Origin: Flavobacterium hydatis
GTDB taxonomy: Bacteria > Bacteroidota > Bacteroidia > Flavobacteriales > Flavobacteriaceae
Reading direction: 5' to 3'
NCBI RefSeq assembly: GCF_000737695.1
Contig: NZ_JPRM01000028.1
Location: forward strand, 23,044-87,043
DNA: 64,000 nucleotides
Below are positions 42,043 through 51,138 of the stretch, one piece after another. The notes below the pieces were generated by a model. It searched no databases, was not told where the DNA came from, and saw only the letters and a program-made list of their open reading frames with translations. Numbering within the stretch: position 1 is the first letter of the stretch; each line of letters starts with the position of its first letter. The position numbers and the translations under genes were made by a program.

Positions 42043-43197
42043 ATGAATTTAGAAGAATTATTTAGCTTACATAAAGAACAAAGTATTCAAGGAAGGTATC
42101 TTACGCTAGATGCAATTACTCCTTTATTAGAGAAATTAAATACTAATAATCAAGTTAAGATTATTGGTAAATCGGTTTTAGATCAACCCATATATAGTTA
42201 CCAAATTGGGTCTGGTAAAACACGAATTTACCTTTGGTCGCAAATGCACGGAAACGAAAGTACGACTACAAAAGCCTTGTTTGACTTTATTAATGTCTTG
42301 AATAGCGGTTCAGATTTTGCAAATAAAATGCTAGAATCTTTTACTTTTTATAGTATTCCTATACTAAATCCTGATGGAGCGAAGTTATATACCCGAGAAA
42401 ACGCTAATAAAGTCGATTTAAATCGTGACTCACAACAGCTAACGCAGCCAGAAAGTAATGTATTAAGAGCGGCTTTTGAGGAATTTAAACCTCATTATTG
42501 TTATAACCTGCATGATCAGCGTACTATTTTTGGCGCAGGAGATACAGGGAAGCCTGCTACGGTTTCGTTTCTGGCGCCTGCATATAATGAAGAAAGAGAG
42601 ATAAATGAGTCGCGCGCAAAGGCAATAGATTTGATTGCTGTTATGAATGATGTTTTGCAACAGTATATACCGGGGCAAGTAGGGCGTTTTGATGATTCGT
42701 TTAATATAAACTGTATTGGAGATACATTTCAGTATTTAGGAGTGCCAACAATTTTGTTTGAAGCGGGACATTTTCCTAATGATTACGAAAGAGAAGTAAC
42801 AAGAAAGTATATCTTTTTTGCTCTAGTTGCTGGATTTAAAGCACTAAGCGAAAACGATATAGTTGTCAATGGAATTAATAAATATTTGAATATTTCACAA
42901 AATAAAGTCGTTTTTTATGATTTTATGTATAAAAACATCAAAATAAATTATGATGGTATTGAAATAATCACGAATTTTGCCGCACAATACAAAGAAGAAT
43001 TGATTGAAAATAAAATTTGTTTCACTGCTTACATTACCGAAGTTGGTGAATTAGAAAATTATTACGGTCATTTTGAATATGATGCTAAAGGAGCAGAATA
43101 TACTGATGATTTTAATAATATTCCGAAAACAAGTCAGAAAGCAGATTTTTATTTAGATAAAAACATAAAATTTGTTAATGGATTGATAAAAAGTTAG
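42043..43197 (+). CDS. M14-family zinc carboxypeptidase
   Basis: The 384-residue protein has the M14 zinc site HGNES (in WSQMHGNESTTTK, about 68-80) with the third ligand in YNLHDQRTIFG. The catalytic Glu lies in TILFEAGHFPNDYE. DLNRDSQQ and a C-terminal domain of about 110 residues follow. No signal peptide is present, so it is probably cytoplasmic, unlike digestive carboxypeptidases. It is divergent from the XRE regulator and its promoter overlaps a regulator site, so its expression is probably repressed by that protein. Confidence 0.88.
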   Translation: MNLEELFSLHKEQSIQGRYLTLDAITPLLEKLNTNNQVKIIGKSVLDQPIYSYQIGSGKTRIYLWSQMHGNESTTTKALFDFINVLNSGSDFANKMLESFTFYSIPILNPDGAKLYTRENANKVDLNRDSQQLTQPESNVLRAAFEEFKPHYCYNLHDQRTIFGAGDTGKPATVSFLAPAYNEEREINESRAKAIDLIAVMNDVLQQYIPGQVGRFDDSFNINCIGDTFQYLGVPTILFEAGHFPNDYEREVTRKYIFFALVAGFKALSENDIVVNGINKYLNISQNKVVFYDFMYKNIKINYDGIEIITNFAAQYKEELIENKICFTAYITEVGELENYYGHFEYDAKGAEYTDDFNNIPKTSQKADFYLDKNIKFVNGLIKS

Positions 43198-43274
43198 TTT
43201 TTTTGTCATTTTGTTATTTTTTATATATATTTTTATACTTTGTAATAGCAATTAGTAATATTAATTAAAGAATT

Positions 43275-43754
43275 ATGAGTAAATTTCGTTTGGATGAAGT
43301 AGATCACCAGATTTTAGACATGTTGATAGACAACACAAGAGTACCGTTTACTGACATTGCAAAAAAATTATTGATATCTGCAGGAACAGTACATGTAAGG
43401 GTGAAAAAAATGGAAGATGCCGGAATAATAATGGGATCTTCATTAGCCTTGGATTATGATAAATTAGGATATTCATTTATAGCTTATGTAGGTGTTTTCT
43501 TGAATAATACGTCTCAAACAAAGTTTGTTTTAGAGCGTATTAATCAAATTCCATTCGTAACAGTTGCTTCTGTAACTACAGGAAAATTCAATATTTTCTG
43601 TAAAATAAGAGCAAAAGACACGAAACATGCTAAAGAAGTTATCTTTATGATTGATGATATCGAAGGAGTTTACAGAACAGAAACTATGATTTCGTTAGAA
43701 GAAAGTATTAATGATAAGAAGCGTTTGATGCATACTATTTTTAAAAATATGTAA
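43275..43754 (+). CDS. Lrp/AsnC-family transcriptional regulator
   Basis: The 159-residue protein has an N-terminal HTH (LDEVDHQILDMLIDNTRVPFTDIAKKLLISAGTVHVRVKKMEDAGII) and a C-terminal RAM ligand-binding domain (YIAYVGVF-like strand, FVTVASVTTGKFNIFCKIRA, GVYRTETMISLEE). These regulators respond to amino acids or related metabolites. A terminator separates it from PEP carboxylase. Its targets are not evident. Confidence 0.92.
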   Translation: MSKFRLDEVDHQILDMLIDNTRVPFTDIAKKLLISAGTVHVRVKKMEDAGIIMGSSLALDYDKLGYSFIAYVGVFLNNTSQTKFVLERINQIPFVTVASVTTGKFNIFCKIRAKDTKHAKEVIFMIDDIEGVYRTETMISLEESINDKKRLMHTIFKNM

Positions 43755-43780
43755 TTGACCTTGAATGCTATATTAAATAT

Positions 43781-43810
43781 AACCTCAAGTTTTTCTTGGG
43801 GTTTTTTTAT
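43781..43810 (+). terminator. Terminator after the Lrp-family gene
   Basis: AACCTCAAG and CTTGGGGTT form a nine-bp stem (one G-T pair) around T5, with a T run following. Confidence 0.8.
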
Positions 43811-43850
43811 GAAAAATTAACTATTAACCACCAACCAACTATAACACATT

Positions 43851-46436
43851 ATGTATACGCTTCCCAAAATTGAACGTTTTAACCAAGACGTTCTTTCTAA
43901 ATACCATATTTATAATAGTGTCTTCATTACTTTACCATTCGACTCTATTGATAATACTGGTGTTTTACTTCCTTTATTTACCGAAGTTTGTGAAACAGGC
44001 TTCAAAAAACAAGAAACACCTAAAGAAATTGTGAATTTTTTCTCAGGAAAGTATTTAAATGATGCTTCAGAGAAAGATAAAATCGACTTAATGTTTCGAT
44101 TTATTCAATATATCGAGCGTCAAATCGTATTGTTTGATGCTATAGAAGACGCAGCATTTCCTACTGTAAACAATATGGAAGGAAGAGGATCGCTTCGAGA
44201 TATAAAAGAGAAATCAGATGCTAAAGAAAAGGAAGATGATTTAATAGAGTTTCTTGAAGATTTTAATGTTCGTACCGTTTTAACTGCGCATCCTACACAA
44301 TTTTATCCAGGGCCAGTATTAGGTATTATCAATGATTTAACCGATGCTATTCGTGCAAATGATTTGCTTAAAATCAAGAAATTACTTGCTCAATTAGGAA
44401 AAACACCATTTATACAAAACGAAAAGCCTAATCCTTATGATGAAGCAGTAAGTTTAATTTGGTACTTAGAGAACGTATTTTATGAAACTTCGGGCGAAAT
44501 AGTACATTATCTTCAAAGAAATATCTTTCACGGAAAATCAATTCAAAATCCATTGATAAAACTAGGGTTTTGGCCAGGAGGAGACCGTGACGGAAACCCG
44601 TTTGTAACCACGGCAATTACACTAAAAGTTGCAGAACGTTTAAGAACATCTATCTTAAAATGTTATTATGTTGAGATACGAAACCTAAAAAGAAAATTGA
44701 CTTTTGCGGGAGTAGATACATTAGTTTCGGATTTAGAGTATAAATTATATCGTTCCGTTTTTTATTCTAAAGGAGAAATTTACATCACTTTAGATGAGTT
44801 TAAAACACAATTAAACAAGATAAAAGATATAATTATAGAGAAACATCAATCATTATATTTAGATGAATTAGAGGCGTTGCTTATCAAGATTAACTTGTTT
44901 GGTTTTTATTTTGCAACACTAGATATTCGTCAGAATAGTAAAATACATGATGCTGTTTTTAAAGATGTTGTGTCCTATTACCTAAAGTCTAACTCAACGG
45001 TATTTCCTGCTAATTATTATGATTTATCAGAGAATGAAAAGATAGCAATCCTTTCAAAAGTAAAAGGAGATCTTAATCCTAATGTGTTTGAAAATGAAAT
45101 AACAAAATCAACAGTAGAGTCCATTCAGGCTATTAAAACCATACAAGAGAATAATGGAGAGTATGGAGCAAATCGCTATATAATCAGTAATAACGAAAGT
45201 GCGCTGAATGTAATGGAGACATTTGCTTTGATTAGATTAAACAACTGGGAAAACCCAACGGTTGATATTATCCCACTTTTTGAATCTGTTGATGATTTAC
45301 AAAATGCCCATAAAATTATGGAGCAATTGTATACAAATCCAGAATATGCAAAACACCTAATAGAAAGAGGAAACAAGCAGACTATAATGTTGGGATTCTC
45401 AGATGGTACAAAAGATGGAGGATATTTAATGGCAAACTGGAGTATATACAGAGCCAAAGAAGCCCTTACAGAAATCTCAAGAAAATACGGAATTAAAGCT
45501 ATTTTCTTTGACGGACGTGGTGGGCCGCCAGCTCGTGGAGGAGGAAAAACACATAAATTTTATGCGTCATTAGGTCCAAAAATCGAGAATAACGAAATCC
45601 AGATCACCATACAAGGGCAAACAATTAGCTCAAATTTCGGAACATTAGATTCTTGTCGTTATAATTTAGAGAATTTATTAAGTGCTGGAGTTACAAATCA
45701 GGTATTTAGTAAAGGTAAAAATGAGTTGACAGGTGATGAAAAAGATATATTAGATCAGCTAGCAGAACTAGGATATAAAGAGTATTTAAGCTTTAAAAAT
45801 CATCCTAAGTTTATTCCGTATCTGGAAAAAATGAGTACCCTGAAATATTACTCTAAAACAAATATTGGTAGCCGACCATCAAAAAGAAGCAAGTCAGAGC
45901 ACTTAGATTTTGCCGATTTGCGTGCTATACCATTTGTTGGTTCTTGGAGTCAGTTAAAACAAAATGTACCAGGGTTCTTTGGGGTAGGTTCTGCTTTAAA
46001 ACATTTTGAAGAAACAGGTCAATGGGAAAAAGTTCAGAATCTATACGATAATTCACTATTCTTTAAAACCTTGTTGGAAAACAGTATGATGTCATTGGCA
46101 AAATCATTTTTGCCATTAACAGCTTACATGAGAAAAGACCCTGAATTTGGAGAGTTTTGGCAAATTATCTATGATGAATTTTCAGAAACAAAACGCATGT
46201 TATTGAAAATTGCAGGTCATAAAGAATTAATGGAAAATTATCCTGATGGTAAAGCATCAATTCAGATAAGAGAGCGTATAGTGTTGCCATTGTTAACAAT
46301 ACAACAATATGCTTTATTAAGAATTAATGAATTGAACAAGCAAGATAAAGTCGATGAAGACCTAATCAAAGTTTATGAGAAAATAGTAACGCGTTCGCTT
46401 TTCGGAAATACAAACGCAAGTAGAAATTCAGCTTAA
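43851..46436 (+). CDS. ppc: Phosphoenolpyruvate carboxylase
   Basis: The 861-residue protein is a full-length PEP carboxylase. The two catalytic signatures are visible: VLTAHPTQFYPGPV (His147) and IFFDGRGGPPARGGGKTH (about 550-567). FWPGGDRDGNPFVTTA and an R-rich C-terminal region ending with LFGNTNASRNSA also fit; family members commonly end in NTG or a similar sequence. It carboxylates PEP to oxaloacetate in the cytoplasm, an anaplerotic step. It is followed 11 bases later by a DinB-like gene, so they share a transcript. Confidence 0.96.
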   Translation: MYTLPKIERFNQDVLSKYHIYNSVFITLPFDSIDNTGVLLPLFTEVCETGFKKQETPKEIVNFFSGKYLNDASEKDKIDLMFRFIQYIERQIVLFDAIEDAAFPTVNNMEGRGSLRDIKEKSDAKEKEDDLIEFLEDFNVRTVLTAHPTQFYPGPVLGIINDLTDAIRANDLLKIKKLLAQLGKTPFIQNEKPNPYDEAVSLIWYLENVFYETSGEIVHYLQRNIFHGKSIQNPLIKLGFWPGGDRDGNPFVTTAITLKVAERLRTSILKCYYVEIRNLKRKLTFAGVDTLVSDLEYKLYRSVFYSKGEIYITLDEFKTQLNKIKDIIIEKHQSLYLDELEALLIKINLFGFYFATLDIRQNSKIHDAVFKDVVSYYLKSNSTVFPANYYDLSENEKIAILSKVKGDLNPNVFENEITKSTVESIQAIKTIQENNGEYGANRYIISNNESALNVMETFALIRLNNWENPTVDIIPLFESVDDLQNAHKIMEQLYTNPEYAKHLIERGNKQTIMLGFSDGTKDGGYLMANWSIYRAKEALTEISRKYGIKAIFFDGRGGPPARGGGKTHKFYASLGPKIENNEIQITIQGQTISSNFGTLDSCRYNLENLLSAGVTNQVFSKGKNELTGDEKDILDQLAELGYKEYLSFKNHPKFIPYLEKMSTLKYYSKTNIGSRPSKRSKSEHLDFADLRAIPFVGSWSQLKQNVPGFFGVGSALKHFEETGQWEKVQNLYDNSLFFKTLLENSMMSLAKSFLPLTAYMRKDPEFGEFWQIIYDEFSETKRMLLKIAGHKELMENYPDGKASIQIRERIVLPLLTIQQYALLRINELNKQDKVDEDLIKVYEKIVTRSLFGNTNASRNSA

Positions 46437-46447
46437 ATTTAATTAAT

Positions 46448-46963
46448 ATGTTAGGATCACAATTATTAGAAAATGAATATTCAGGCGGATTTGTAACCTA
46501 TGTCCGTGAAGCAGGAGATGTAAATTTAATAGAAGAATTAGAAATCTCTTTACATGATTTTATAAAGTTTGTTCAGAATATCCCAATGGATAAATTTGAT
46601 TATCGTTATGCCGAAGGGAAATGGACAATCAAAGAAATCATTCAGCATGTAATCGACACCGAACGTATTTTTGCTTATCGCGCATTACGTTTTTCTAGAA
46701 ACGACAAAACAGGATTACCAAGTTTTGACGAAAATGAGTATGTAGATAATACAAACTCCAACGGAAGAAGTATTCAGGATTTATTAACGGAGTTTTCGGC
46801 AGTAAGACATTCAAATTTATTGTTCTATAAGAGTTTGTCAGAAGAGCAACTTAAGAGAATCGGAACTGCTTCTAACAATCAAATCTCGGTTAGGGCTTTG
46901 GGTTTTGTGATTATTGGACACCAAAAACATCACCAAAAAGTTTTTCAAGAAAGATATTTGTAG
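46448..46963 (+). CDS. DinB-superfamily protein
   Basis: The 171-residue four-helix protein has DinB-superfamily signatures: KWTIKEIIQHVIDTERIFAYRALRFSR with the first His, and VIIGHQKHHQKVFQERYL with the C-terminal His pair. It is close to BSH-transferase-like DinB proteins (BstA/YfiT), which use bacillithiol, but the substrate is unknown. It is the second gene of the ppc transcript and ends at a terminator. Confidence 0.85.
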   Translation: MLGSQLLENEYSGGFVTYVREAGDVNLIEELEISLHDFIKFVQNIPMDKFDYRYAEGKWTIKEIIQHVIDTERIFAYRALRFSRNDKTGLPSFDENEYVDNTNSNGRSIQDLLTEFSAVRHSNLLFYKSLSEEQLKRIGTASNNQISVRALGFVIIGHQKHHQKVFQERYL

Positions 46964-46989
46964 TTAATAAAGCTATATAAATAAACATT

Positions 46990-47027
46990 AAAAATCCTGT
47001 GGAGTAATAATTCACAGGATTTTTTTA
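46990..47027 (+). terminator. Terminator after the ppc-dinB transcript
   Basis: AAAAATCCTGTG and CACAGGATTTTT form a perfect 12-bp stem with a T7 tail. Confidence 0.9.
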
Positions 47028-47030
47028 TGG

Positions 47031-47105
47031 AGCTAATCCTGCTGTTCACTGTATCTTTTTATTTTTAAAGAAAAAATAAAAAGGATGCCGTTCCCATCAG
47101 GGCTA
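47031..47105 (+). repeat. Structured intergenic repeat, family G, copy 3
   Basis: Nearly identical to copy 1: AGCTAATCCTGCTGTTCACT, then CTTTTTATTTTT (47055-47066), loop AAAGA and AAAAATAAAAAG (47072-47083), ending CCATCAGGGCTA. It directly follows the ppc-dinB terminator. The gap to recQ (47106-47460) holds family F and nothing gene-like. Confidence 0.7.
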
Positions 47106-47220
47106 AGGATCACCTTGATTTTAGCAGGATTTTGTTATTAAAGTTTTAGTGTAACTTTTATTAAAGTTTAAAACAAAGGTTGTAACGAACTTTGTTTTTG
47201 TGCAAAATTGCCACAATCAT

Positions 47221-47321
47221 TGTCATTTCGACGAAGGAGAAATCTTCACGAGTAAGTCGCCAATTTAAGAAAAAACTGTGAGTTAGTTTTTTGCGGAGAT
47301 TTCTCCTTCGTCGAAATGACA
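47221..47321. repeat. Family F palindromic repeat, 25-bp perfect arms
   Basis: The left arm (47221-47245, starting TGTCATTTCGACGAAGGAG) and right arm (47297-47321, ending CTTCGTCGAAATGACA) are perfect reverse complements separated by 51 bases. The sequence is unlike its AT-rich surroundings. Confidence 0.8.
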
Positions 47322-47460
47322 AAATAGAGGGAAAATAAATAAATTTGAGCTGTTTTCAGGGTTTCTTACCTCCTTGGTTTTGAGTTTAGACAAAAGGTTT
47401 GTATTGAGCATTGCCTACGATTTTAACCGTTGGAGCGCAATTTGTTATCAAAATCATCTT

Positions 47461-49572
47461 CTAATAATTCTTCTCGATAATAGCAAGACCTAAACGTATC
47501 TTATCGTATGAAATTTGTTCTTCAAAAAAATCGTAATATGACTTTAGCGCTTCAGGGTTTTCAAGCTTAACTTGTGCTTTTCTTATCTGGATAACTTCGG
47601 CATCAGAAACGTAATCGGATAAATTAATATCATGCCCATCAACATATAATTTTGCTAAATGTGATGCAATTGTCGAAACACCAAGTTTTCTTTTTGCAGC
47701 AATAGCCTCAATAGAAATACCTTCCTTAAACAATTCTAGAGTCACTTTATATGTGCTACTTTCCTTTTTAGATTTCACTTTTGGAGTTTTTTTACTCTTA
47801 AAAAAATCAATTATAGCATTTACAAAGTCAGAACCATACTTTTCTAGTTTGGCTTTTCCGACCCCATCTATTGCGATAAGTTCATCATCACTCATTGGGC
47901 GTAATAGTTCCATTTGTCTTAAAACAGCATCGCTAAAAATCACATAAGCCGGAACTTCTTCTTCTTTAGAGATTTTGTAACGCAGTTGTCTAAGTATTTC
48001 AAAAAGAGAATTTGGTTTAGCTTTAGTCGCTTTTTCCTGTATTTGAACTTTTTCAAGAGCTTTCTTAACTACAGTTGTAAGCTGAACTTTTTCTCCTTCA
48101 AACAATACTTTCTTGGCAAAAGGGGTTAGTAAGATTTTATTATGTTGGTGAAAAGCAATTTCGCAATAGCCTAAATTTATCAATTGGATTAAATATTGGT
48201 TCCAATCATACCAAGAAATATCGGCACCAATTCCGTAAGTTTTTAAATTCTGGTATTCATTTTCGTAAATATGTGCATTCTTAGAACCTCTAAGAAAATC
48301 AACAATTACAGCCAGAGTTTCTTTTTCTTGCAAACGCGCAATTGCAGATAATCCTTTTTGGGCAATAACAGTTCCGTCAAAAAACTTAGGAGGGTTTTTA
48401 CAAATATCACAGTTACCACAGTTTTCGTTTACTAATTCGCCAAAATAAGAAAGCAATATTTTTCTGCGACAGCTTAAAGCGTCCGCATATTGTTTCATAC
48501 GTTCTAATTTTGCCAGTTGAACTTCGGTGTTTAAACCTTCAGAAGCAAATTTTTGCAACTGAATAACATCGCTGTAACTCTCGAATAAAATAGTTTCAGA
48601 TGGTAAACCGTCACGACCAGCTCTTCCGATTTCCTGATAATAACCTTCAATATTTTTAGGTAAATTGTAATGAATAACCCAACGAACATTCGATTTATCG
48701 ATTCCCATACCAAAAGCAATTGTAGCGCAAACAACTTGGCAATCGTCGTTTATAAAATCATCCTGAGTTTTAGAACGCAATTTATTGTCTAAACCAGCAT
48801 GATAAGCTTTGGCGTTAATTCCTCTTTTTTGCAATTTTTGAGCGAGTTCTTCGGTAGTTTTTCTGCTAAGGCAATAAACAATTCCAGATTCATGAGGTTT
48901 CTTTTCGATAAAATCAATGATTTGTTTTACTCTGTCCAGAGCAGGACGTACTTCAAGACTTAAATTTTTTCTATCAAAAGAAGCTACAACTGTTTTAGGG
49001 TTGCTTAAATTTAATTGTTGAACAATGTCAGTTCTTGTAGCTTTATCGGCAGTTGCTGTTAAGGCAAGGACAGGAGTAGAGGGGAAGCGATTTTTAAGAT
49101 ATCCTAAATTAGTATATGCAGGGCGAAAATCATGTCCCCAAGCCGATATACAATGCGCTTCGTCTATTGCTATTAAGCTTACTGTTAATTGATTGAAAAT
49201 GATGTCTAAATAAGATAAGCTTTCGGGAGCTATGTAAACCAATTTTATAGTGTTAGTTTTTAGGCTTTCCATATAAAATTGCTGCTCTTGCTCAGATTGA
49301 CTGCTGTTTATAAAACAAGCAGTAATTCCGTTTGCTTTCAAGCTATCCACTTGATCTTTCATCAAGGCAATAAGAGGAGAAATAACGATTGTAATTCCTG
49401 GTAATAATAATGCCGGTAGCTGAAAACAGATTGATTTTCCTCCACCAGTGGGCATAATTGCTAAAGTGTCCCGACCAGAAAGTATTGTATTTATAATATC
49501 TTCCTGATTTGGTCTGAATTTTTCGAATCCAAAATTTTCCTTTAGCTTGGCGTGTAATATTTCTGTTTTCAT
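47461..49572 (-). CDS. recQ: RecQ-family ATP-dependent DNA helicase
   Basis: The 703-residue protein has a RecQ helicase core: Walker A MPTGGGKSICF (about 40-50), DEAH in IAIDEAHCISAWGHDFRPAY (about 135-152), and helicase C with VVCATIAFGMGIDKSNVRWVIHYNLPKNIEGYYQEIGRAGRDG. A zinc-binding RQC region follows (CRRKILLSYFGE, CGNCDICKNPP), then a winged helix, an HRDC domain (LLRPMSDDELIAIDGVGKAKLEKYG) and an extra C-terminal HTH (GISIEAIAAKRKLGVSTIASHLAKLY). It unwinds DNA for recombination and fork repair. The extra HTH tail is common in Bacteroidota RecQ. A promoter must lie between 49572 and the terminator at 49603. Confidence 0.96.
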   Translation of the reverse strand: MKTEILHAKLKENFGFEKFRPNQEDIINTILSGRDTLAIMPTGGGKSICFQLPALLLPGITIVISPLIALMKDQVDSLKANGITACFINSSQSEQEQQFYMESLKTNTIKLVYIAPESLSYLDIIFNQLTVSLIAIDEAHCISAWGHDFRPAYTNLGYLKNRFPSTPVLALTATADKATRTDIVQQLNLSNPKTVVASFDRKNLSLEVRPALDRVKQIIDFIEKKPHESGIVYCLSRKTTEELAQKLQKRGINAKAYHAGLDNKLRSKTQDDFINDDCQVVCATIAFGMGIDKSNVRWVIHYNLPKNIEGYYQEIGRAGRDGLPSETILFESYSDVIQLQKFASEGLNTEVQLAKLERMKQYADALSCRRKILLSYFGELVNENCGNCDICKNPPKFFDGTVIAQKGLSAIARLQEKETLAVIVDFLRGSKNAHIYENEYQNLKTYGIGADISWYDWNQYLIQLINLGYCEIAFHQHNKILLTPFAKKVLFEGEKVQLTTVVKKALEKVQIQEKATKAKPNSLFEILRQLRYKISKEEEVPAYVIFSDAVLRQMELLRPMSDDELIAIDGVGKAKLEKYGSDFVNAIIDFFKSKKTPKVKSKKESSTYKVTLELFKEGISIEAIAAKRKLGVSTIASHLAKLYVDGHDINLSDYVSDAEVIQIRKAQVKLENPEALKSYYDFFEEQISYDKIRLGLAIIEKNY

Positions 49573-49602
49573 TGGCTTGTATTTGTAGGTAATTTACTAA
49601 AT

Positions 49603-49634
49603 AAAAAAGGAACTCGTAAGTGAGTTCCTTTTTT
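49603..49634 (-). terminator. Terminator downstream of the acidic-tail protein gene
   Basis: AAAAAAGGAACTC and GAGTTCCTTTTTT form a perfect 13-bp stem around a six-base loop. Confidence 0.88.
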
Positions 49635-49656
49635 ATTTTTGAAATATTCAGATTAA

Positions 49657-50061
49657 TTAATCCTCATCTTCGTCATCATCCTCATCGGCGATATCTTTAT
49701 CATTGTCCTCATCGTCGTCATCTCCGTCAAGATCTGGCTTGTCTAAGTTTTCATCTTCATCGTCGTCATCGTCAGCAGCGTCGTCGTCAAGATCAAGACC
49801 TTTTATTGGTTCGATTGTATCAACATCTGCATCGATTTCATCATCTTCGTCGTAATTTTCAATTCTATCAGCAAGTTTAGTACTAATTTTTACTAAATAG
49901 ATAGTATCTTCTGTACGTACTTCAACGGCTTCTATCAATTCGTTTTTAGCATTTCTAAAACGGATAACATCCGAATCATCATAACCATCAGGAAATTTAT
50001 CAACTAATAAGTTTAAAATTTCATTGGTAAGTTTAGCGTAATCAACTATTACTCTTTTCAT
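49657..50061 (-). CDS. Small protein with extreme Asp/Glu tail
   Basis: The 134-residue protein has a globular N-terminal part (MKRVIVDYAKLTNEILNLLVDKFPDGYDDSDVIRFRNAKNELIEAVEVRTEDTIYLVKIS as a pattern over about 1-60). Its second half is almost all Asp and Glu (about 80-134). Homologues in Flavobacteria are often labelled DNA primase by automatic annotation, but no primase motif is present here. The acidic tail could mimic nucleic acid or bind cations or basic proteins; that is inference. It lies nine bases downstream of the DHS-like gene and is co-transcribed with it. Confidence 0.7.
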   Translation of the reverse strand: MKRVIVDYAKLTNEILNLLVDKFPDGYDDSDVIRFRNAKNELIEAVEVRTEDTIYLVKISTKLADRIENYDEDDEIDADVDTIEPIKGLDLDDDAADDDDDEDENLDKPDLDGDDDDEDNDKDIADEDDDEDED

Positions 50062-50070
50062 AAAGTTATT

Positions 50071-51039
50071 CTATAAATCTAATAAATATGCAAAAATTAA
50101 CGGTGCTACAATTGTAGCGTCTGACTCTATAATGAATTTTGGAGTTTTAATATCTAATTTACCCCAAGTAATTTTTTCATTAGGAACAGCTCCAGAGTAT
50201 GAACCATAACTGGTTGTTGAATCTGAAATTTGACAGAAATAGCTCCAGAATGGAACATCATGCATTTCCATATCTTGGTACAACATTGGTACCACACAAA
50301 TTGGGAAATCTCCAGCAATACCACCACCAATTTGGAAAAATCCAATTCCGTTAGTGCTGTTTTTAGGATACCAATCTGATAAGAAAACCATATATTCGAT
50401 TCCAGATTTCATCGTAGATGCTTTTAAGTCACCTTTGATTACGTATGAAGCGAAAATGTTACCCATTGTGCTATCTTCCCATCCTGGTACAATAATAGGT
50501 AAATTTTTCTCTGCTGCAGCATACATCCAGCTATCTTTTAAGTCAATTTCGTAGTATTCTTCTAATACCCCAGAAAGTAACATTTTGTACATGAATTCAT
50601 GAGGGAAATAACGCTCTCCTTTGTCATCTGCATCTTTCCATATTTTATAAATATGTTTTTGTAAACGACGGAATGCTTCGTGCTCAGGGATACAAGTATC
50701 TGTAACTCTGTTTAATCCTCTCTCTAATAAATCCCACTCATCCTGAGGTGTTAAGTCACGATAGTTAGGCACTCTTTCATAATGAGAGTGTGCTACTAAG
50801 TTCATGATGTCTTCTTCTAGATTTGCACCTGTACAAGAAATGATTTGAACCTTATCCTGACGAATTATTTCGGCAAAAATCTTTCCAATTTCGGCAGTAC
50901 TCATTGCTCCAGCCATACTTACCATCATTTTGGCTCCATTTGCCAATTGTTGCTCGTATGCTTTTGCAGCATCAACTAAAGATGCAGAGTTAAAGTGTAA
51001 ATAATGTTTTTCAATAAACTGACTAATTGGTCCCTTCAT
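50071..51039 (-). CDS. Deoxyhypusine-synthase-family enzyme
   Basis: The 322-residue protein belongs to the deoxyhypusine synthase (DHS) family, NAD-dependent enzymes that transfer aminobutyl groups from spermidine. Family features are AMSTAEIGKIFAEIIRQDKV, SCTGANLEEDIMNL, the NFYRDLTP-like YRDLTPQDEWDLL stretch, QIGGGIAGDFPICVVPML and SGAVPNEKITWGKL with the catalytic Lys294. Bacteria lack eIF5A, the normal DHS substrate, so the enzyme must use another acceptor, such as a polyamine. Arginine decarboxylase lies next upstream with 99 bases between, suggesting polyamine metabolism. Homospermidine-type synthesis is one possibility. The acidic-tail protein gene follows. Confidence 0.85.
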   Translation of the reverse strand: MKGPISQFIEKHYLHFNSASLVDAAKAYEQQLANGAKMMVSMAGAMSTAEIGKIFAEIIRQDKVQIISCTGANLEEDIMNLVAHSHYERVPNYRDLTPQDEWDLLERGLNRVTDTCIPEHEAFRRLQKHIYKIWKDADDKGERYFPHEFMYKMLLSGVLEEYYEIDLKDSWMYAAAEKNLPIIVPGWEDSTMGNIFASYVIKGDLKASTMKSGIEYMVFLSDWYPKNSTNGIGFFQIGGGIAGDFPICVVPMLYQDMEMHDVPFWSYFCQISDSTTSYGSYSGAVPNEKITWGKLDIKTPKFIIESDATIVAPLIFAYLLDL

Positions 51040-51138
51040 TTTTTTCTTTTTTTTTGAATTTAAAGGTTTTAAAACCTTTAAAGATTATTATGCAAATTAA
51101 TAAATTTTATAAAAACTTGGTACAATTTGCGATTTTTT

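Noticed and set aside
49620..49880. His/Arg-rich plus-strand frame
   Set aside because: It is the antisense of the Asp/Glu-rich tail of the minus-strand gene; GAT/GAC repeats read backwards give His and Arg.
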